DNA from: Rhynchopus euleeides
Lineage: Eukaryota > Euglenozoa > Diplonemea > Diplonemida > Diplonemidae
Reading direction: 5' to 3'
NCBI GenBank assembly: GCA_963210315.1
Contig: OY723269.1
Location: forward strand, 62,001 to 126,000
Length of the DNA: 64,000 nt
Shown here: in pieces, positions 1-9,394 of the stretch
Position numbering within the stretch: position 1 is the first letter of the stretch
Layout of the letters: every line of letters starts with the position of its first letter
Made by a program: the position numbers and the translations under genes
The notes under the pieces: generated by a model
What the model was told of the DNA's origin: nothing
Seen by the model: only the letters and a program-made list of their open reading frames with translations
Databases searched by the model: none

Positions 1-16
1 TCCTGAAGGATGATCA

Positions 17-359
17 CCGACCAATAAAGCGACCAGATGGCGGTCCCAAATTTGGGACCGACCCATAAAGCGACCAGATGGTGGTCCCAAATTTGGGACC
101 GACCCATAAAGCGACCAGATGGTGGTCCCAAATTTGGGACCGACCCATAAAGCGACCAGATGGTGGTCCCAAATTTGGGACCGACCGAAAAATTGACCAG
201 AGGGCGGTCCCAAATTTGGGACGGACCAATAAAGCGACCAGATGGCGGTCCCAAATTTGGGACCGACCGAGAAAGCGACCAGATGGCGGTCCCAAATTTG
301 GGACCGACCGAGAAAGCGACCAGATGGTGGTCCCAAATTTGGGACCGACCGAAAAATTG
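17..359. repeat. 41-bp satellite array, left block
   Basis: About eight tandem copies of a 41-bp unit. Each unit has a perfect 18-bp palindrome (GGTCCCAAATTTGGGACC), then GACC and an 18-bp linker ending in GACCAGATGG plus one C or T. Linkers come in three classes: NATAAAGCGACC, GAGAAAGCGACC and GAAAAATTGACC. The first 16 bases of the window do not fit the unit, so the left edge of the array may lie here. The right edge is the retrotransposon insertion point. Confidence 0.95.
352..359. repeat. Target-site duplication, left copy (AAAAATTG)
   Basis: This octamer belongs to the GAAAAATTGACC linker class of the satellite. It recurs at 9395-9402 directly after the A-tract ending the retrotransposon, where the interrupted satellite unit resumes with ACCAGATGG. 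The pair marks the insertion exactly, with some ambiguity because the right copy abuts the poly(A). Confidence 0.85.
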
Positions 360-2060
360 CAGAAAGGGTCGCCCCCTGTCCCCGCGAGTTGGCTCGGCCA
401 GGTCCCCCGAGGATCCAGGCCGACGGTATCGCTGCCCGCACTGCGGGTGTCTCTCCCCTCCCCCCTTGGGGGCCCCTCGGGTGGATCGGGTGGTGGGTGG
501 AATGGGAGCTGGGCCCCCCCCCCTTTGGGTGGTGGCTGGGTGGTGGCAGGGAGGAGGTCAGGGGGGAGGGGTGGTGGTGGACAGACGTCTGTTGTTGATC
601 CCAAGCCGACCCTCACTGATCTGAAGGACTTCATCTGCACCTGTGATGTCGACAACTCGGTGAACGTGACTGGTGCGAAAGCGACATTCGACAAGTGCGT
701 GGCAAAGCCGTGTGGTGACGGTCAGGCCTGCAAGGACCCCAACAGGAAGTACTCGCGTAGGAACGACGCCATCTGCGCCTGCGACAAGGACCCGAGCCTG
801 ACCAGCACCGGTGCATCAACGACTTTATCGAAGAATGCGTGCGGGTCCAAACAGTCCAAGCGGGGTGGGGACGGACAGACGTGTGTTGACCCCAAGCCGA
901 CCCTCACGGATCTGAAGGACTCCTTCTGCGCCTGTAATGGGGACGGCGTGCGACGCTACAGCGGAGGCAACAACAACGACTCCATCACCGATCCGGGTGG
1001 AGTGCAGCAGTCCCCCGGGGCGCCCTCGGACACCCGGACCGGAAGTGGGTTCGACAACCGCAACAGCTACAACATCGGCAGCTTCGAGGGCAACACTCTG
1101 CTGGTGCTGGCCCTCTGGGTGGCGGATGGACTGTTGCGGGCGGCGGGGTGGGCAGCGACAGGGCCCCACACGCGCTGGCCATGGGTGGAGGCGGCCCCGC
1201 AGGCCGCTTGGGGAGCGCTGCTGAGGGCCAGGTGGGAGGCCCAGGGGCCAACGTGGGAGGGTATATGGGGTCCGGGGGCACTGCTGATGGGAGCTGGATG
1301 GCTGGCCGCTCAGGCGGTGGTGCGAGAGGTGGTCCGAGCGGGGAGCAAGCTAGGGCCCTGGCCCAGGTGCCGACACCTCGGGCTGCCTCCAGCAGTGAAA
1401 GAGGCGTGGGCCCTCTGGGGGGCTGCAGCCACCGCGCCGGGTGGCTGGGGCGGCGCCTTAGAGACAGGGGCGGTGGTATTGTGCGCTGTGTGGCTGTGCA
1501 GTCGACGAGCGGCGCGCGGATTCTGGGGTAGACAGCGGCCGGGCGCCGTGCAGCTCTCCTCCTGGGCGATATGGGCAGCCACAGGAGGTCTGGCAGGGGG
1601 CACGGATCTCGTGGGCACGGTGCAGACAGCCGTAGAGGGGTGCGCCGGATGGTTCGAGGAGGCGGCGCCCCAAGCGACGGTGGTGGCCACACAGGGGCTG
1701 GCGGGATTGTGCGTCGCTCTGTGGGTGCTGACGGCAGGCTTTGCATGGCGGGGGTGCCTCAGACGGAGACGGGTAGTGGCGCGCAGGTGGACATGGCCGG
1801 CCCGACGGTGCAGTCGATGGGTCAGCCGCCGCCGTCACCTGGACCCCCTGGTGCCTTCCACTGTGTGTCGGTCTCGTCTTCGCAACGAACGAGGGCGAGC
1901 TGCGCTGAGGCTGGAGCTGCAGGCGAACAGCCTACGAGCATGGAGCGGCGACAGGGGTTGGTGGGCCATGCTCCTGCTGCTGATAGGGGCCTCCAGCGGG
2001 GGCGCGCCGTGGGCGGTGATCGGGACGCTTGCCCTCGCGGCGGGCACGTCGGCGGGATAG
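360..2060 (+). CDS. Retrotransposon 5' open frame (ORF1-like) with EGF-like remnants
   Basis: One frame is open from the element's 5' end to a TAG at 2058-2060, in the same frame as pol (ATG at 2121). No early ATG is visible, so initiation is unexplained; this may be 5' UTR, a leader exon or the front of one polyprotein. Residues from about 575 to 940 resemble EGF-like modules: the phrase VDPKPTLTDLKD occurs at 594 and 885, with a CVAKPCGDGQACKDPN-type module between. The later part is rich in Trp, Ala and Gly and moderately hydrophobic, with no recognised domain. I saw no RNA-recognition or CCHC motif typical of ORF1 proteins. Confidence 0.45.
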   Translation, partial: QKGSPPVPASWLGQVPRGSRPTVSLPALRVSLPSPLGGPSGGSGGGWNGSWAPPPLGGGWVVAGRRSGGRGGGGQTSVVDPKPTLTDLKDFICTCDVDNSVNVTGAKATFDKCVAKPCGDGQACKDPNRKYSRRNDAICACDKDPSLTSTGASTTLSKNACGSKQSKRGGDGQTCVDPKPTLTDLKDSFCACNGDGVRRYSGGNNNDSITDPGGVQQSPGAPSDTRTGSGFDNRNSYNIGSFEGNTLLVLALWVADGLLRAAGWAATGPHTRWPWVEAAPQAAWGALLRARWEAQGPTWEGIWGPGALLMGAGWLAAQAVVREVVRAGSKLGPWPRCRHLGLPPAVKEAWALWGAAATAPGGWGGALETGAVVLCAVWLCSRRAARGFWGRQRPGAVQLSSWAIWAATGGLAGGTDLVGTVQTAVEGCAGWFEEAAPQATVVATQGLAGLCVALWVLTAGFAWRGCLRRRRVVARRWTWPARRCSRWVSRRRHLDPLVPSTVCRSRLRNERGRAALRLELQANSLRAWSGDRGWWAMLLLLIGASSGGAPWAVIGTLALAAGTSAG

Positions 2061-2120
2061 GCGGCTCGCAGCGCGGGGGGTGTTTGGGAGGCTGAGGCGA
2101 CAGAGCTGGTCGTCCGAGAC

Positions 2121-5100
2121 ATGTGGCGCGTCTTGCGGAAGGATGCACACGCCCACATGCTGCTGGCGGAGGGAGTGACGGGAAGCAAGGAGGGTGTGGT
2201 GCTGGGCCCACGGGCAATGCAGGGGGGCGACCACGACATGGTCGATGAGGATGCCTGGGGCGGTGTGGACGAGTTGTTGGAGGGGTACGGAGCCAAGAGA
2301 TGCCCCAACGCGGCGACCAGGGACTGTCTCTTCGTGGCCCTCCACGGACCCACCCACCCAGGGCCCCTGGACATCGCCCGCATGCGGCAAGAGCTGGCAG
2401 CGAGGGCAGGGTCGGAGTCTGTGAAGCCCCAGCTGTCCAGGCTGCTGAAGTCGGCTGGCCAGGCAGAGCGTTACCGCGATGGGCTGGCGAAGACGGCGCG
2501 GGGAGACCACCTCGCTCTGCACCTCGCGGCCGGGGCATGGGACACGGTGATTGTGGTGGTGTCGGGCGGACCACACCCGCTGATTCGCGTCGACCCCCCG
2601 CGGTTGAAGAAGGGCCAAGAGACGCAGCGCACCAGAGTGATCGCTTTTGCGAGCGACCACTACGAGGCGGTCACTCTGGGGCACGCGCAGGCACAGAAGA
2701 TGCGCGACGCGGCGGTGCATGCGCTACTCGGCCCCGACTCGTGGAGCACCGCCGCCCCCGAATGCCCGGCGGAGGTGCCGGATAGTACGCCGATCCCGCT
2801 AGGCGTCGCGCCGGAGCTGCTGTTCTGCCCGATGACGGCCTGCGCTGGGTCGGCGCTCCGCCGACACAAGCCCTTCTCCTCGAAGGCCTCCCTCCGCGAG
2901 CATGTGAGCGATCATGTGAAACGCGGGGAGGAGTTGCCGCCGGGGGCTCTACGCGTGGTGGGCATGAGGCAGTGCGTCATCTGTGCCAAGGTGATGTCGG
3001 CGCAGGCGCAAGACACGTGCCTGCAGTGCAGGAAGCGGGTGCAACCTCGGGACGTCCCCGCCAGGCGCGAGAGGGTGGGCCAGGAGCTAACGGACGAAGG
3101 GCGACTCCCCTCCCTGGAGGAGATCCACACGGCGCGGGTGGCGGTGTCGCTGTCGGTGCCTGAGGCAGTGTTGAGGCCGGCCGCGGAGGTGCTCGTGCAG
3201 GCCCTCTGGGATGTGGCGGCGGACAAAACGAGGGTGACGGCATGGCTGCGGCTCTTCCTGGTGCCGAAGGTCCTCCTCCGGTCGTACAGAGGGGGGAAGG
3301 CCAAGCAGAAGAAGGCTCGGGCGGCGCGTCTCGAGGCCATCACCCTCTGGCGGGCGGGCAAGGTGTCGGAGCTGTGGAGATGTGCGAGTGCGAGCGGCCA
3401 GGGGGCCCCTCGTGAAGTGCAGAGCCCCCCGACATGGGAGGAACGGGAACGCGCGGTGGTGCAGGCCGCGCGACAGGGTCGCCTCTCAACGGCGATGGCG
3501 AGGACGCGGAGTGCGGGCCTGGCACCGGCCTCCGACGCGACCCTCGCGACGTTGCGCGCGCTCCACCCCGCTGCCGAGCCGCCGACCATCGCCAAGGAGC
3601 GGAGGACAGAGCCCGCGGACGCCTCTCCCACCGATGTCTTCAAGGCGCTTCGGGGCCTCCCGAAGGGGACGGGGGCCGGACCGTCGGGCCTTCGAGCTGA
3701 TCACTTGCGCGCGCTGACGCAGGTGGAAGGGGTAGATGTGCTGCAGGCCTTGACGGCCGTCGTCAACATCCTGCGTCGAGGGGAAGCACCACCGGAGATT
3801 GCGCGCCACCTGGCAGGAGCGTCGCTGGTTGCGCTGCCAAAGCCCACAGGCGGGGTGCGCCCCATTGCGGTGGGGGAGACTCTGCGGCGGCTGGTGGCGA
3901 AGACGCTGGTGGCTGAGGTGCGCGAGAAGGTGGGGAAGCTGCTGCTGAAGGGCAAGCAGGTGGGTGTCGCTGTCGATGGGGGCCTGGACGCCGCTACAGC
4001 GGTGGTGCGGGACTACGCCAGCCGCCACAAGGGCACTGATCGCATTCTCGTCAAGATTGACTACGAGAACGCGTTCAACACTGTGAATCGACAGGCGTTC
4101 CTGGACGCAGTGCGGAGTGACCTCCCCGAGCTCGCAGCCTGGGTGGAGTGGTGCTACGCCCACCCGACAGCCCTGGTGTACCGGGAGCACATCATCCTCT
4201 CGGAGCATGGGGTGCAGCAGGGCGACCCGTTGGGGCCCCTCCTTTTCTCCCTCGCGATCCGCAAGCTGACGGAGGACATTGCACGCATGCCGGGCCTCGA
4301 GGGGACCATATGGTACCTCGACGACGGGACGCTGATGGGGCCCCCGAAGGCTGTAGGTGCGGCATTCGCAGAGCTGGAGAAGCGCAGCGCAGCCCTCGGG
4401 TTGAAGGTGTCGCGGAGGAAGTGCGAGGTGATCTCGCTTGGAGGCCACACGGTGGCTGCGATCCGGGAGGTGGGCCTCGACGTCGCCGCATCAAAGAAAG
4501 AGGAGGAAGTGAGGATGAAGTTGCTGCAGCAGAACTTCGAGTTCCTCGGAGCTCCGGTGGGGGACGCGGCGTACTGCGAGGCGGTGATGGACAGGAAGCT
4601 GGAGGAGAAGTTCCTGCCGTGCCTCCGGGAGCTGCACAAGGTGCGCGACGCACAGGTGGCGATGACCCTTCTGCGACACTGCGAAGGGTTCTGCAAGGTG
4701 GTCTTCGCCATGCGCGCCATCGGGTACAAGGGGCGTGAGTACCTGAAGAAGTACGACCGTGAGGTTGACTTCGTGCTGGCGACGATCCTTGGCGACGAGG
4801 ATGGTGAGCTGCCGACCGAGGCCAGAAAGCAAGCCGCCCTCCCCATCAGGTTGTCTGGCCTGGGGGTGCGCCGTGCGGCGGATCACTCGACTGCTGCTGC
4901 CTTGGGTGCTGCCAGCTCGCTCTTTCCTCTGTGCCTGCAGCTCGACCCCTCCCACCGCTGGGATGCGCAAACGTGGAAGGAGACAGCTGAGCGGCACAAC
5001 GAGTGCGTGCTGGAGGCGGACAGGATCGCCACCCTGGCGCGACCAGAGACGCCGCTGAAGCAGCGTGACCTGTCGATGGCGATCATTGCCAAGCAGCAGG

Positions 5101-8100
5101 CGGATCTCCATGAGGGGGCTGATGTGACCAGCATGGGGCGCCTTCTGTCTGAGAGCCTCCCGGGTGCGGGATCGTGGGTCGTCGCGCCGCCTGAAACCCA
5201 GTTCGCCATGCAACGGGAAGAGTTCCAGGTGGCCTGCCGGTTGCGGCTCGGGGCCCCAGTGTTCTCCCCGGGGGCGATGTGTCAGCAGTGCGGGGAGGGA
5301 CTGGACGAGAGTGGGGCACACATCTTCGCGTGCAAGGCCTCGGCAGACCGGCACCGTCGGCACGATGCTGTGAGGGGCGGCGTGTATGGCCTGGCGAGTG
5401 CGGCGGGCCTCGCTCCTCAGCTGGAGCCCAACCATGTGGTGCTGGGACGCGGCAAGCCGGCGGACGTCTACCTGCCTGTCGGTGTGAGCGAGGAGCGCAG
5501 CAGGGCCATCGACGTCACTGTGTGGTCAACGACGGCGCAGTCGTCCATGCAGGGGGCGGCGAAGGCCCGGGGGTACACAGCGTCCCGTGCTGAGGCCGCG
5601 AAGCACGCCAAGCACGATGCCAAGTGCCAGGCGGAGGGGATGGCCTTCACGGCCTTCGCGCTGGAGCAGTCCGGGGGTATGGGCACCGAGGCAGCCACTC
5701 TCTTCCGCCATCTTGTGAATTATGCAGTGGACCACAAGATGGGGAACCGCAGTGAGCTGACGCGGACTTGGGCGGCGCGGATCACCGTCCCCCTGATGCG
5801 AGCTATTGGGAAGTCGGCGATGAGGCGGGGCTCGCTGTGTCTGGACCTGAAGTCCGGGAACTTGCGGCAGCGGGTGAAGGCGGACCCCGTCCCGGCGATC
5901 GAGCCGGACTTCTACTTCGCGAGGGACACAGGGCTGGACGTGCTGCCCCCTGCTGACTGGGACTGCCGCCTGGATGAGATGGATGTGGAGGAGGCAGAGG
6001 AGACGGAGGGGCCCGTGCGAAGCGAACCGCCGCCGCGCAGGCAGCCGCCGCCCCCGCCGGCGGAGGACGACAGCGCCGTGGAGATGGACGCCATGGTCGA
6101 CGACCCGCTGGCGCAGCTGAAGGAGTGGCGAGCGCAGGTGGATGGCGGGCTGCCGGGCGTGACAGCCCGGCAGCAGCAAGCGCGCCTCGGCCTGAGGGTC
6201 CCCGAGGGATGGTCGTTCGTTGTGGGGGACTGCGCCTTCGACGGCATCGCTGCGTTGGGCAAGGAGACCCTGGGGTGTGACAGCGCCTGGCTCCGCCAGA
6301 TGGGGGTCCAGCGCGCGCTGCAGGACGCTGATCTCCGCATGCGGGTTGAGGAGGGCCCCGACATGTGGGCCGCGTTCATGGCCAAGCCGGGCAGTCGCGA
6401 CCCACGGACGTGGGCCGACTACGTCGTGTTGGCTGCGGTCGCGCGAGGGACGCGGTGCACCATCCTGCTCCTGGTTGACAACCAGGTGCCGATGGTGTTG
6501 CGCCCGATCGGGGAGGGCGGCACGCGCGACGCGTTCTGCTTGCGCAGGACTGGGGCGGAGTACGGGCACTACTCTCCGCTCGTGCTGCCCAGGGCCATCC
6601 GCCAGCACCTCATGGCCCTACCCCCGCAGGAGCCCGCTGAGGACCTGCTCGAGTGCAGGTGGGCAGGACTGATGGAGTGGGTGAAGGGTGATTCGCAGTT
6701 GGGCGTGCAGAGGTGCGAGAAGTGCAGCGGCTCGGTGGACCTGCGGAAGGCCCACAAGCAGTGTGGTGGGTGCTGGCGCCGGGTGTGCGACAAGTGCGCG
6801 AAGGGTCGTGGGGTGCGGCACTGCCCTGGGTACGTCCCGAGGGTCGAAGTGCTGGACGTCGACACCGGGGAGACCGCAGTGGTGCCACAGGGATTGCGTG
6901 AGGACCTGGAGCTGTCGCCGGGCCGGCGGGCACGCCGGGAGAGTCGCGCCAGCAGAGCAGCACAGCGCCCGCCCCGAGTCCCCCGGCCTGAGGGAAGTGA
7001 AGGTCCGCCTGGGCCGGCCCAGGGGGCCGAGGCGGAGATGAAGCAGGAGACGGCTGAGGGAGAAGGTGATGGGGGGGCAAGGGGCGCCGCGCCGGATGTG
7101 GTGCCCCCTCCTCCGACTACAACAAGCCCCGGCGAGGGGTCGGCGCCCCCGCCGGCCCCCCAACAGGCGCCCCTCGGGGCGTCGGCCCCCCAAGTGCAGA
7201 CCTCCCAGGGCAGCGGCTCCAACGCCTCTTCAACAGCCCTCCCTGGGGTGTCGGCGCTTCCGTCCGCCTCCCAACCGGCACCCGCAGGACAATCGACCCC
7301 GCGCGCTCAGACCTCCCAGGGCAGTGGCTCCAACGCCTCTTCAACAGCCCTCCCTGGGGTGTCGGCGCTTCCGTCCGCCTCCCAACCGGCACCCGCAGGA
7401 CAATCGACCCCGCGCGCTCAGACCTCCCAGGGCAGTGGCTCCAACGCCTCTTCAACAGCCCTCCCTGGGGTGTCGGCGCTTCCGTCCGCCTCCCAGCCGG
7501 CACCCGCAGGACAGTCGACCCCGCGCGCGCAGACCTCCCAGGGCAGTGGCTCCAACGCCTCTTCAACAGCCCTCCCTGGGACCCCTGTGCCGCTGTCGGC
7601 TGCCTCCCCGCAGACACCGGCAGGCAGGACAACACCCCGCGCGCGCGCCCAGGGCAGCGGCTCCCAAGCCTCTTCTACAGCCCTCCCTGGGTCGTGCGGC
7701 AAGGCTGTGGGGAAGGAGGGTGTGGCCGCAGCGATGCTGGCGGCGGGTAAGGTGACGCGGGTAGAGACAGCCGGGGCGACGACACGCCGCAGCAGGAACG
7801 CGGTGTTGGGGGAGAAGCGGCGGGCGGCAGCGGATGGCGGATCGATGCAGGGTGGAGGCTCAAACGCGACCTCAACAGCCCCCCCTGGCATCAACGAGCC
7901 GCTGGCGTTCGACGACGACGACTACGTCGACAGCGATGACCTCGCCTGCAGCGGTGCCCCTGAGACCCAGGAGGAAGGCGCGCCGGTCGAGACGGTGGCA
8001 GCGACGGTGGGTCCGACGCGGGTGACGACGAGGCTGCTGGAGGAGCAGGCCCGCAAGGGTTGCGAGTGGGATGAGGGTGATAGGGTGGCTGTGGATGGTG

Positions 8101-8369
8101 TGTCTCCGTGTGGGTCGATGGGAGGTGCACGCATCCCTGCGACGGCGGCGGGGTGGAAGAGCCTCTTTCACCCCCTGCACGGCTCGCACCCGCTGACGCG
8201 GCAGGTGGCTGCGGTGGCGGTGAGGGAGTGGCACGCTGCGCGTGGGACGCAGAACGCGTGGAGCGTGCCGACGGCGAAGGCGGCGGCCCGAAGCCTTCGG
8301 GACACCGTCACGAAGATGTGGGAGTGTGACGGGGCGCGGAAGGGCGCGAAGGGGAAGACGAGGAGATGA
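2121..8369 (+). CDS. Retrotransposon pol polyprotein: OTU-like, zinc fingers, RT, restriction-like endonuclease, second OTU-like
   Basis: 2,082 residues from the ATG at 2121. In order: an OTU-like cysteine protease region (RDCLFVAL near residue 68, SDHYEAV near 179); C2H2-like zinc fingers (about 236-306); reverse transcriptase with KIDYENAFNTVNR, GVQQGDPLGPLLF and the YLDDG catalytic box near 731; a C-X2-C-X9-H-X3-C knuckle; a PD-(D/E)XK-type endonuclease (KPADVYLP, then RAIDVTVWS, near 1110-1140); a second OTU-like region (GDCAFDGIAA near 1368, YGHYSPL near 1481); a Cys-rich finger (about 1530-1570); then a disordered tail with 37-residue repeats and an acidic patch. It would prime reverse transcription at nicked target DNA. 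The reading frame is intact. RT is certain and the OTU assignments are good but motif-based. Confidence 0.92.
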   Translation: MWRVLRKDAHAHMLLAEGVTGSKEGVVLGPRAMQGGDHDMVDEDAWGGVDELLEGYGAKRCPNAATRDCLFVALHGPTHPGPLDIARMRQELAARAGSESVKPQLSRLLKSAGQAERYRDGLAKTARGDHLALHLAAGAWDTVIVVVSGGPHPLIRVDPPRLKKGQETQRTRVIAFASDHYEAVTLGHAQAQKMRDAAVHALLGPDSWSTAAPECPAEVPDSTPIPLGVAPELLFCPMTACAGSALRRHKPFSSKASLREHVSDHVKRGEELPPGALRVVGMRQCVICAKVMSAQAQDTCLQCRKRVQPRDVPARRERVGQELTDEGRLPSLEEIHTARVAVSLSVPEAVLRPAAEVLVQALWDVAADKTRVTAWLRLFLVPKVLLRSYRGGKAKQKKARAARLEAITLWRAGKVSELWRCASASGQGAPREVQSPPTWEERERAVVQAARQGRLSTAMARTRSAGLAPASDATLATLRALHPAAEPPTIAKERRTEPADASPTDVFKALRGLPKGTGAGPSGLRADHLRALTQVEGVDVLQALTAVVNILRRGEAPPEIARHLAGASLVALPKPTGGVRPIAVGETLRRLVAKTLVAEVREKVGKLLLKGKQVGVAVDGGLDAATAVVRDYASRHKGTDRILVKIDYENAFNTVNRQAFLDAVRSDLPELAAWVEWCYAHPTALVYREHIILSEHGVQQGDPLGPLLFSLAIRKLTEDIARMPGLEGTIWYLDDGTLMGPPKAVGAAFAELEKRSAALGLKVSRRKCEVISLGGHTVAAIREVGLDVAASKKEEEVRMKLLQQNFEFLGAPVGDAAYCEAVMDRKLEEKFLPCLRELHKVRDAQVAMTLLRHCEGFCKVVFAMRAIGYKGREYLKKYDREVDFVLATILGDEDGELPTEARKQAALPIRLSGLGVRRAADHSTAAALGAASSLFPLCLQLDPSHRWDAQTWKETAERHNECVLEADRIATLARPETPLKQRDLSMAIIAKQQADLHEGADVTSMGRLLSESLPGAGSWVVAPPETQFAMQREEFQVACRLRLGAPVFSPGAMCQQCGEGLDESGAHIFACKASADRHRRHDAVRGGVYGLASAAGLAPQLEPNHVVLGRGKPADVYLPVGVSEERSRAIDVTVWSTTAQSSMQGAAKARGYTASRAEAAKHAKHDAKCQAEGMAFTAFALEQSGGMGTEAATLFRHLVNYAVDHKMGNRSELTRTWAARITVPLMRAIGKSAMRRGSLCLDLKSGNLRQRVKADPVPAIEPDFYFARDTGLDVLPPADWDCRLDEMDVEEAEETEGPVRSEPPPRRQPPPPPAEDDSAVEMDAMVDDPLAQLKEWRAQVDGGLPGVTARQQQARLGLRVPEGWSFVVGDCAFDGIAALGKETLGCDSAWLRQMGVQRALQDADLRMRVEEGPDMWAAFMAKPGSRDPRTWADYVVLAAVARGTRCTILLLVDNQVPMVLRPIGEGGTRDAFCLRRTGAEYGHYSPLVLPRAIRQHLMALPPQEPAEDLLECRWAGLMEWVKGDSQLGVQRCEKCSGSVDLRKAHKQCGGCWRRVCDKCAKGRGVRHCPGYVPRVEVLDVDTGETAVVPQGLREDLELSPGRRARRESRASRAAQRPPRVPRPEGSEGPPGPAQGAEAEMKQETAEGEGDGGARGAAPDVVPPPPTTTSPGEGSAPPPAPQQAPLGASAPQVQTSQGSGSNASSTALPGVSALPSASQPAPAGQSTPRAQTSQGSGSNASSTALPGVSALPSASQPAPAGQSTPRAQTSQGSGSNASSTALPGVSALPSASQPAPAGQSTPRAQTSQGSGSNASSTALPGTPVPLSAASPQTPAGRTTPRARAQGSGSQASSTALPGSCGKAVGKEGVAAAMLAAGKVTRVETAGATTRRSRNAVLGEKRRAAADGGSMQGGGSNATSTAPPGINEPLAFDDDDYVDSDDLACSGAPETQEEGAPVETVAATVGPTRVTTRLLEEQARKGCEWDEGDRVAVDGVSPCGSMGGARIPATAAGWKSLFHPLHGSHPLTRQVAAVAVREWHAARGTQNAWSVPTAKAAARSLRDTVTKMWECDGARKGAKGKTRR
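7200..7587 (+). repeat. 111-bp in-frame tandem repeat in the pol tail
   Basis: Three full units and one partial, starting at 7200, 7311, 7422 and 7533, nearly identical in DNA. Each encodes 37 residues rich in Ser, Pro, Ala and Gln (core GSGSNASSTALPG). Degenerate relatives of the core follow at about 7655 and 7855. The near-identity implies recent expansion or homogenisation; the region is probably a disordered linker. Confidence 0.95.
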
Positions 8370-9394
8370 AGCCCGTGAGGGCAGGTCATCATCCCCAGGA
8401 GGGCCGGCTCCTGACTCCGGCCACTATACCCCCCCCCCCTCCCAGCAGAAATGTGTGCAGACAAGACACCAGGAGTGTGACCCCCTCAGTTAGGTGGTCG
8501 CGACCCCGAGAACAACAACAACACCCCCTCCCCTCCCCCTTGATCTTATCAGTCACTCCCACCCCCCCCCCCTTTCCATCCGTCCCTCACTCTACCTATC
8601 CCCCCCCCCCTTTCCTCAACACCCCCGCCCCTCCCTTGACGTTTGTGCATTCCACCATTCCATTACCCCTTACACTAGATTCCGCAACAACTGTCCGGAT
8701 TGCCTCGACCGCCACTTAACCCAACAAAACAGCCACTCAGGCACGTTACGGCACCGAGAATCCAGGTCATTTGTACAGTATAGATCATTGTGCATGTCTA
8801 AACCCCTCCCAACGGTCCCCACACGCGGTTCGACGGGTCGGCGAGAGCACCTGCCCTCCGAGACCCGCCGGAGACACGCGCTTTAACTCCCTCCACCCCT
8901 TTCTTGTGTTTCTCCGAGCAGGTCCGACCTGTCTCTGACCCCTCTTCGGTCCCCTAGTCCCCACGCCCCTTAACGCCTCTACAGGCAGCCACACAGGTTG
9001 ACGGACGGCGACAGCGGGTTTTCGAGAGCACACAAGGCCGACACCACCCTGCGAGGAGGGAGTGCCTCTCTGATTGACTCGCGACGCTCGCTCCAAGTCT
9101 TGCCCTTGTGTTTCGTGTTACCTTTGCTCACTTGCCAACAGACAGCGCCAGGGATGGAAGTGGGTGGTCTGGGTCTCGGAAGGGAGAGGTGTGTCTCAAG
9201 GCCTCGTCAAGTTGTGCATGGGTGGTTGGGTGGCGGATGGGAGAGTACAGGCCGTTGAGCCCAGCACGCGTGCATGAGAGAGAGAGGGATTTGAGGCCCC
9301 CCGCCCCCAGGTTCCCTGCCCACCTGGACGGACCCAAGTGCCTCACACCGGTTCTCTCCCCACCCGGTGGTCCACCTGACGGGCAAGTGTAAAA
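8370..9394 (+). other. Retrotransposon 3' UTR and A-tail
   Basis: There is no credible coding frame. The sequence is pyrimidine-rich with several C-runs. The last ~95 bases, ending GACGGGCAAGTGT before the A-tract, recur inverted at 24598-24690, which independently fixes the 3' terminus of the family. Confidence 0.8.

Larger units (their letters stand above)
360..9394 (+). mobile_element. Full-length non-LTR retrotransposon, RandI/Dualen-like, about 9.0 kb
   Basis: The element runs from just after the left target-site copy to a short A-tail before the right copy and has no long terminal repeats. It carries a 1.7-kb open 5' region, a 6.2-kb pol ORF with OTU-like, zinc-finger, reverse transcriptase and PD-(D/E)XK endonuclease regions, and a 1-kb pyrimidine-rich 3' UTR. 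OTU-like cysteine protease plus RT plus restriction-like endonuclease is known from the RandI/Dualen clade first described in Chlamydomonas. I see no apurinic endonuclease domain, which that clade usually also has. A 3'-end fragment of a relative lies at 24598-24690. The intact pol frame and clear target duplication suggest recent insertion. Confidence 0.9.

Noticed and set aside
3486..6608. Minus-strand frames of 300-360 codons opposite the retrotransposon pol gene
   Set aside because: Antisense shadows; the plus frame contains RT, endonuclease and zinc-finger motifs in order.
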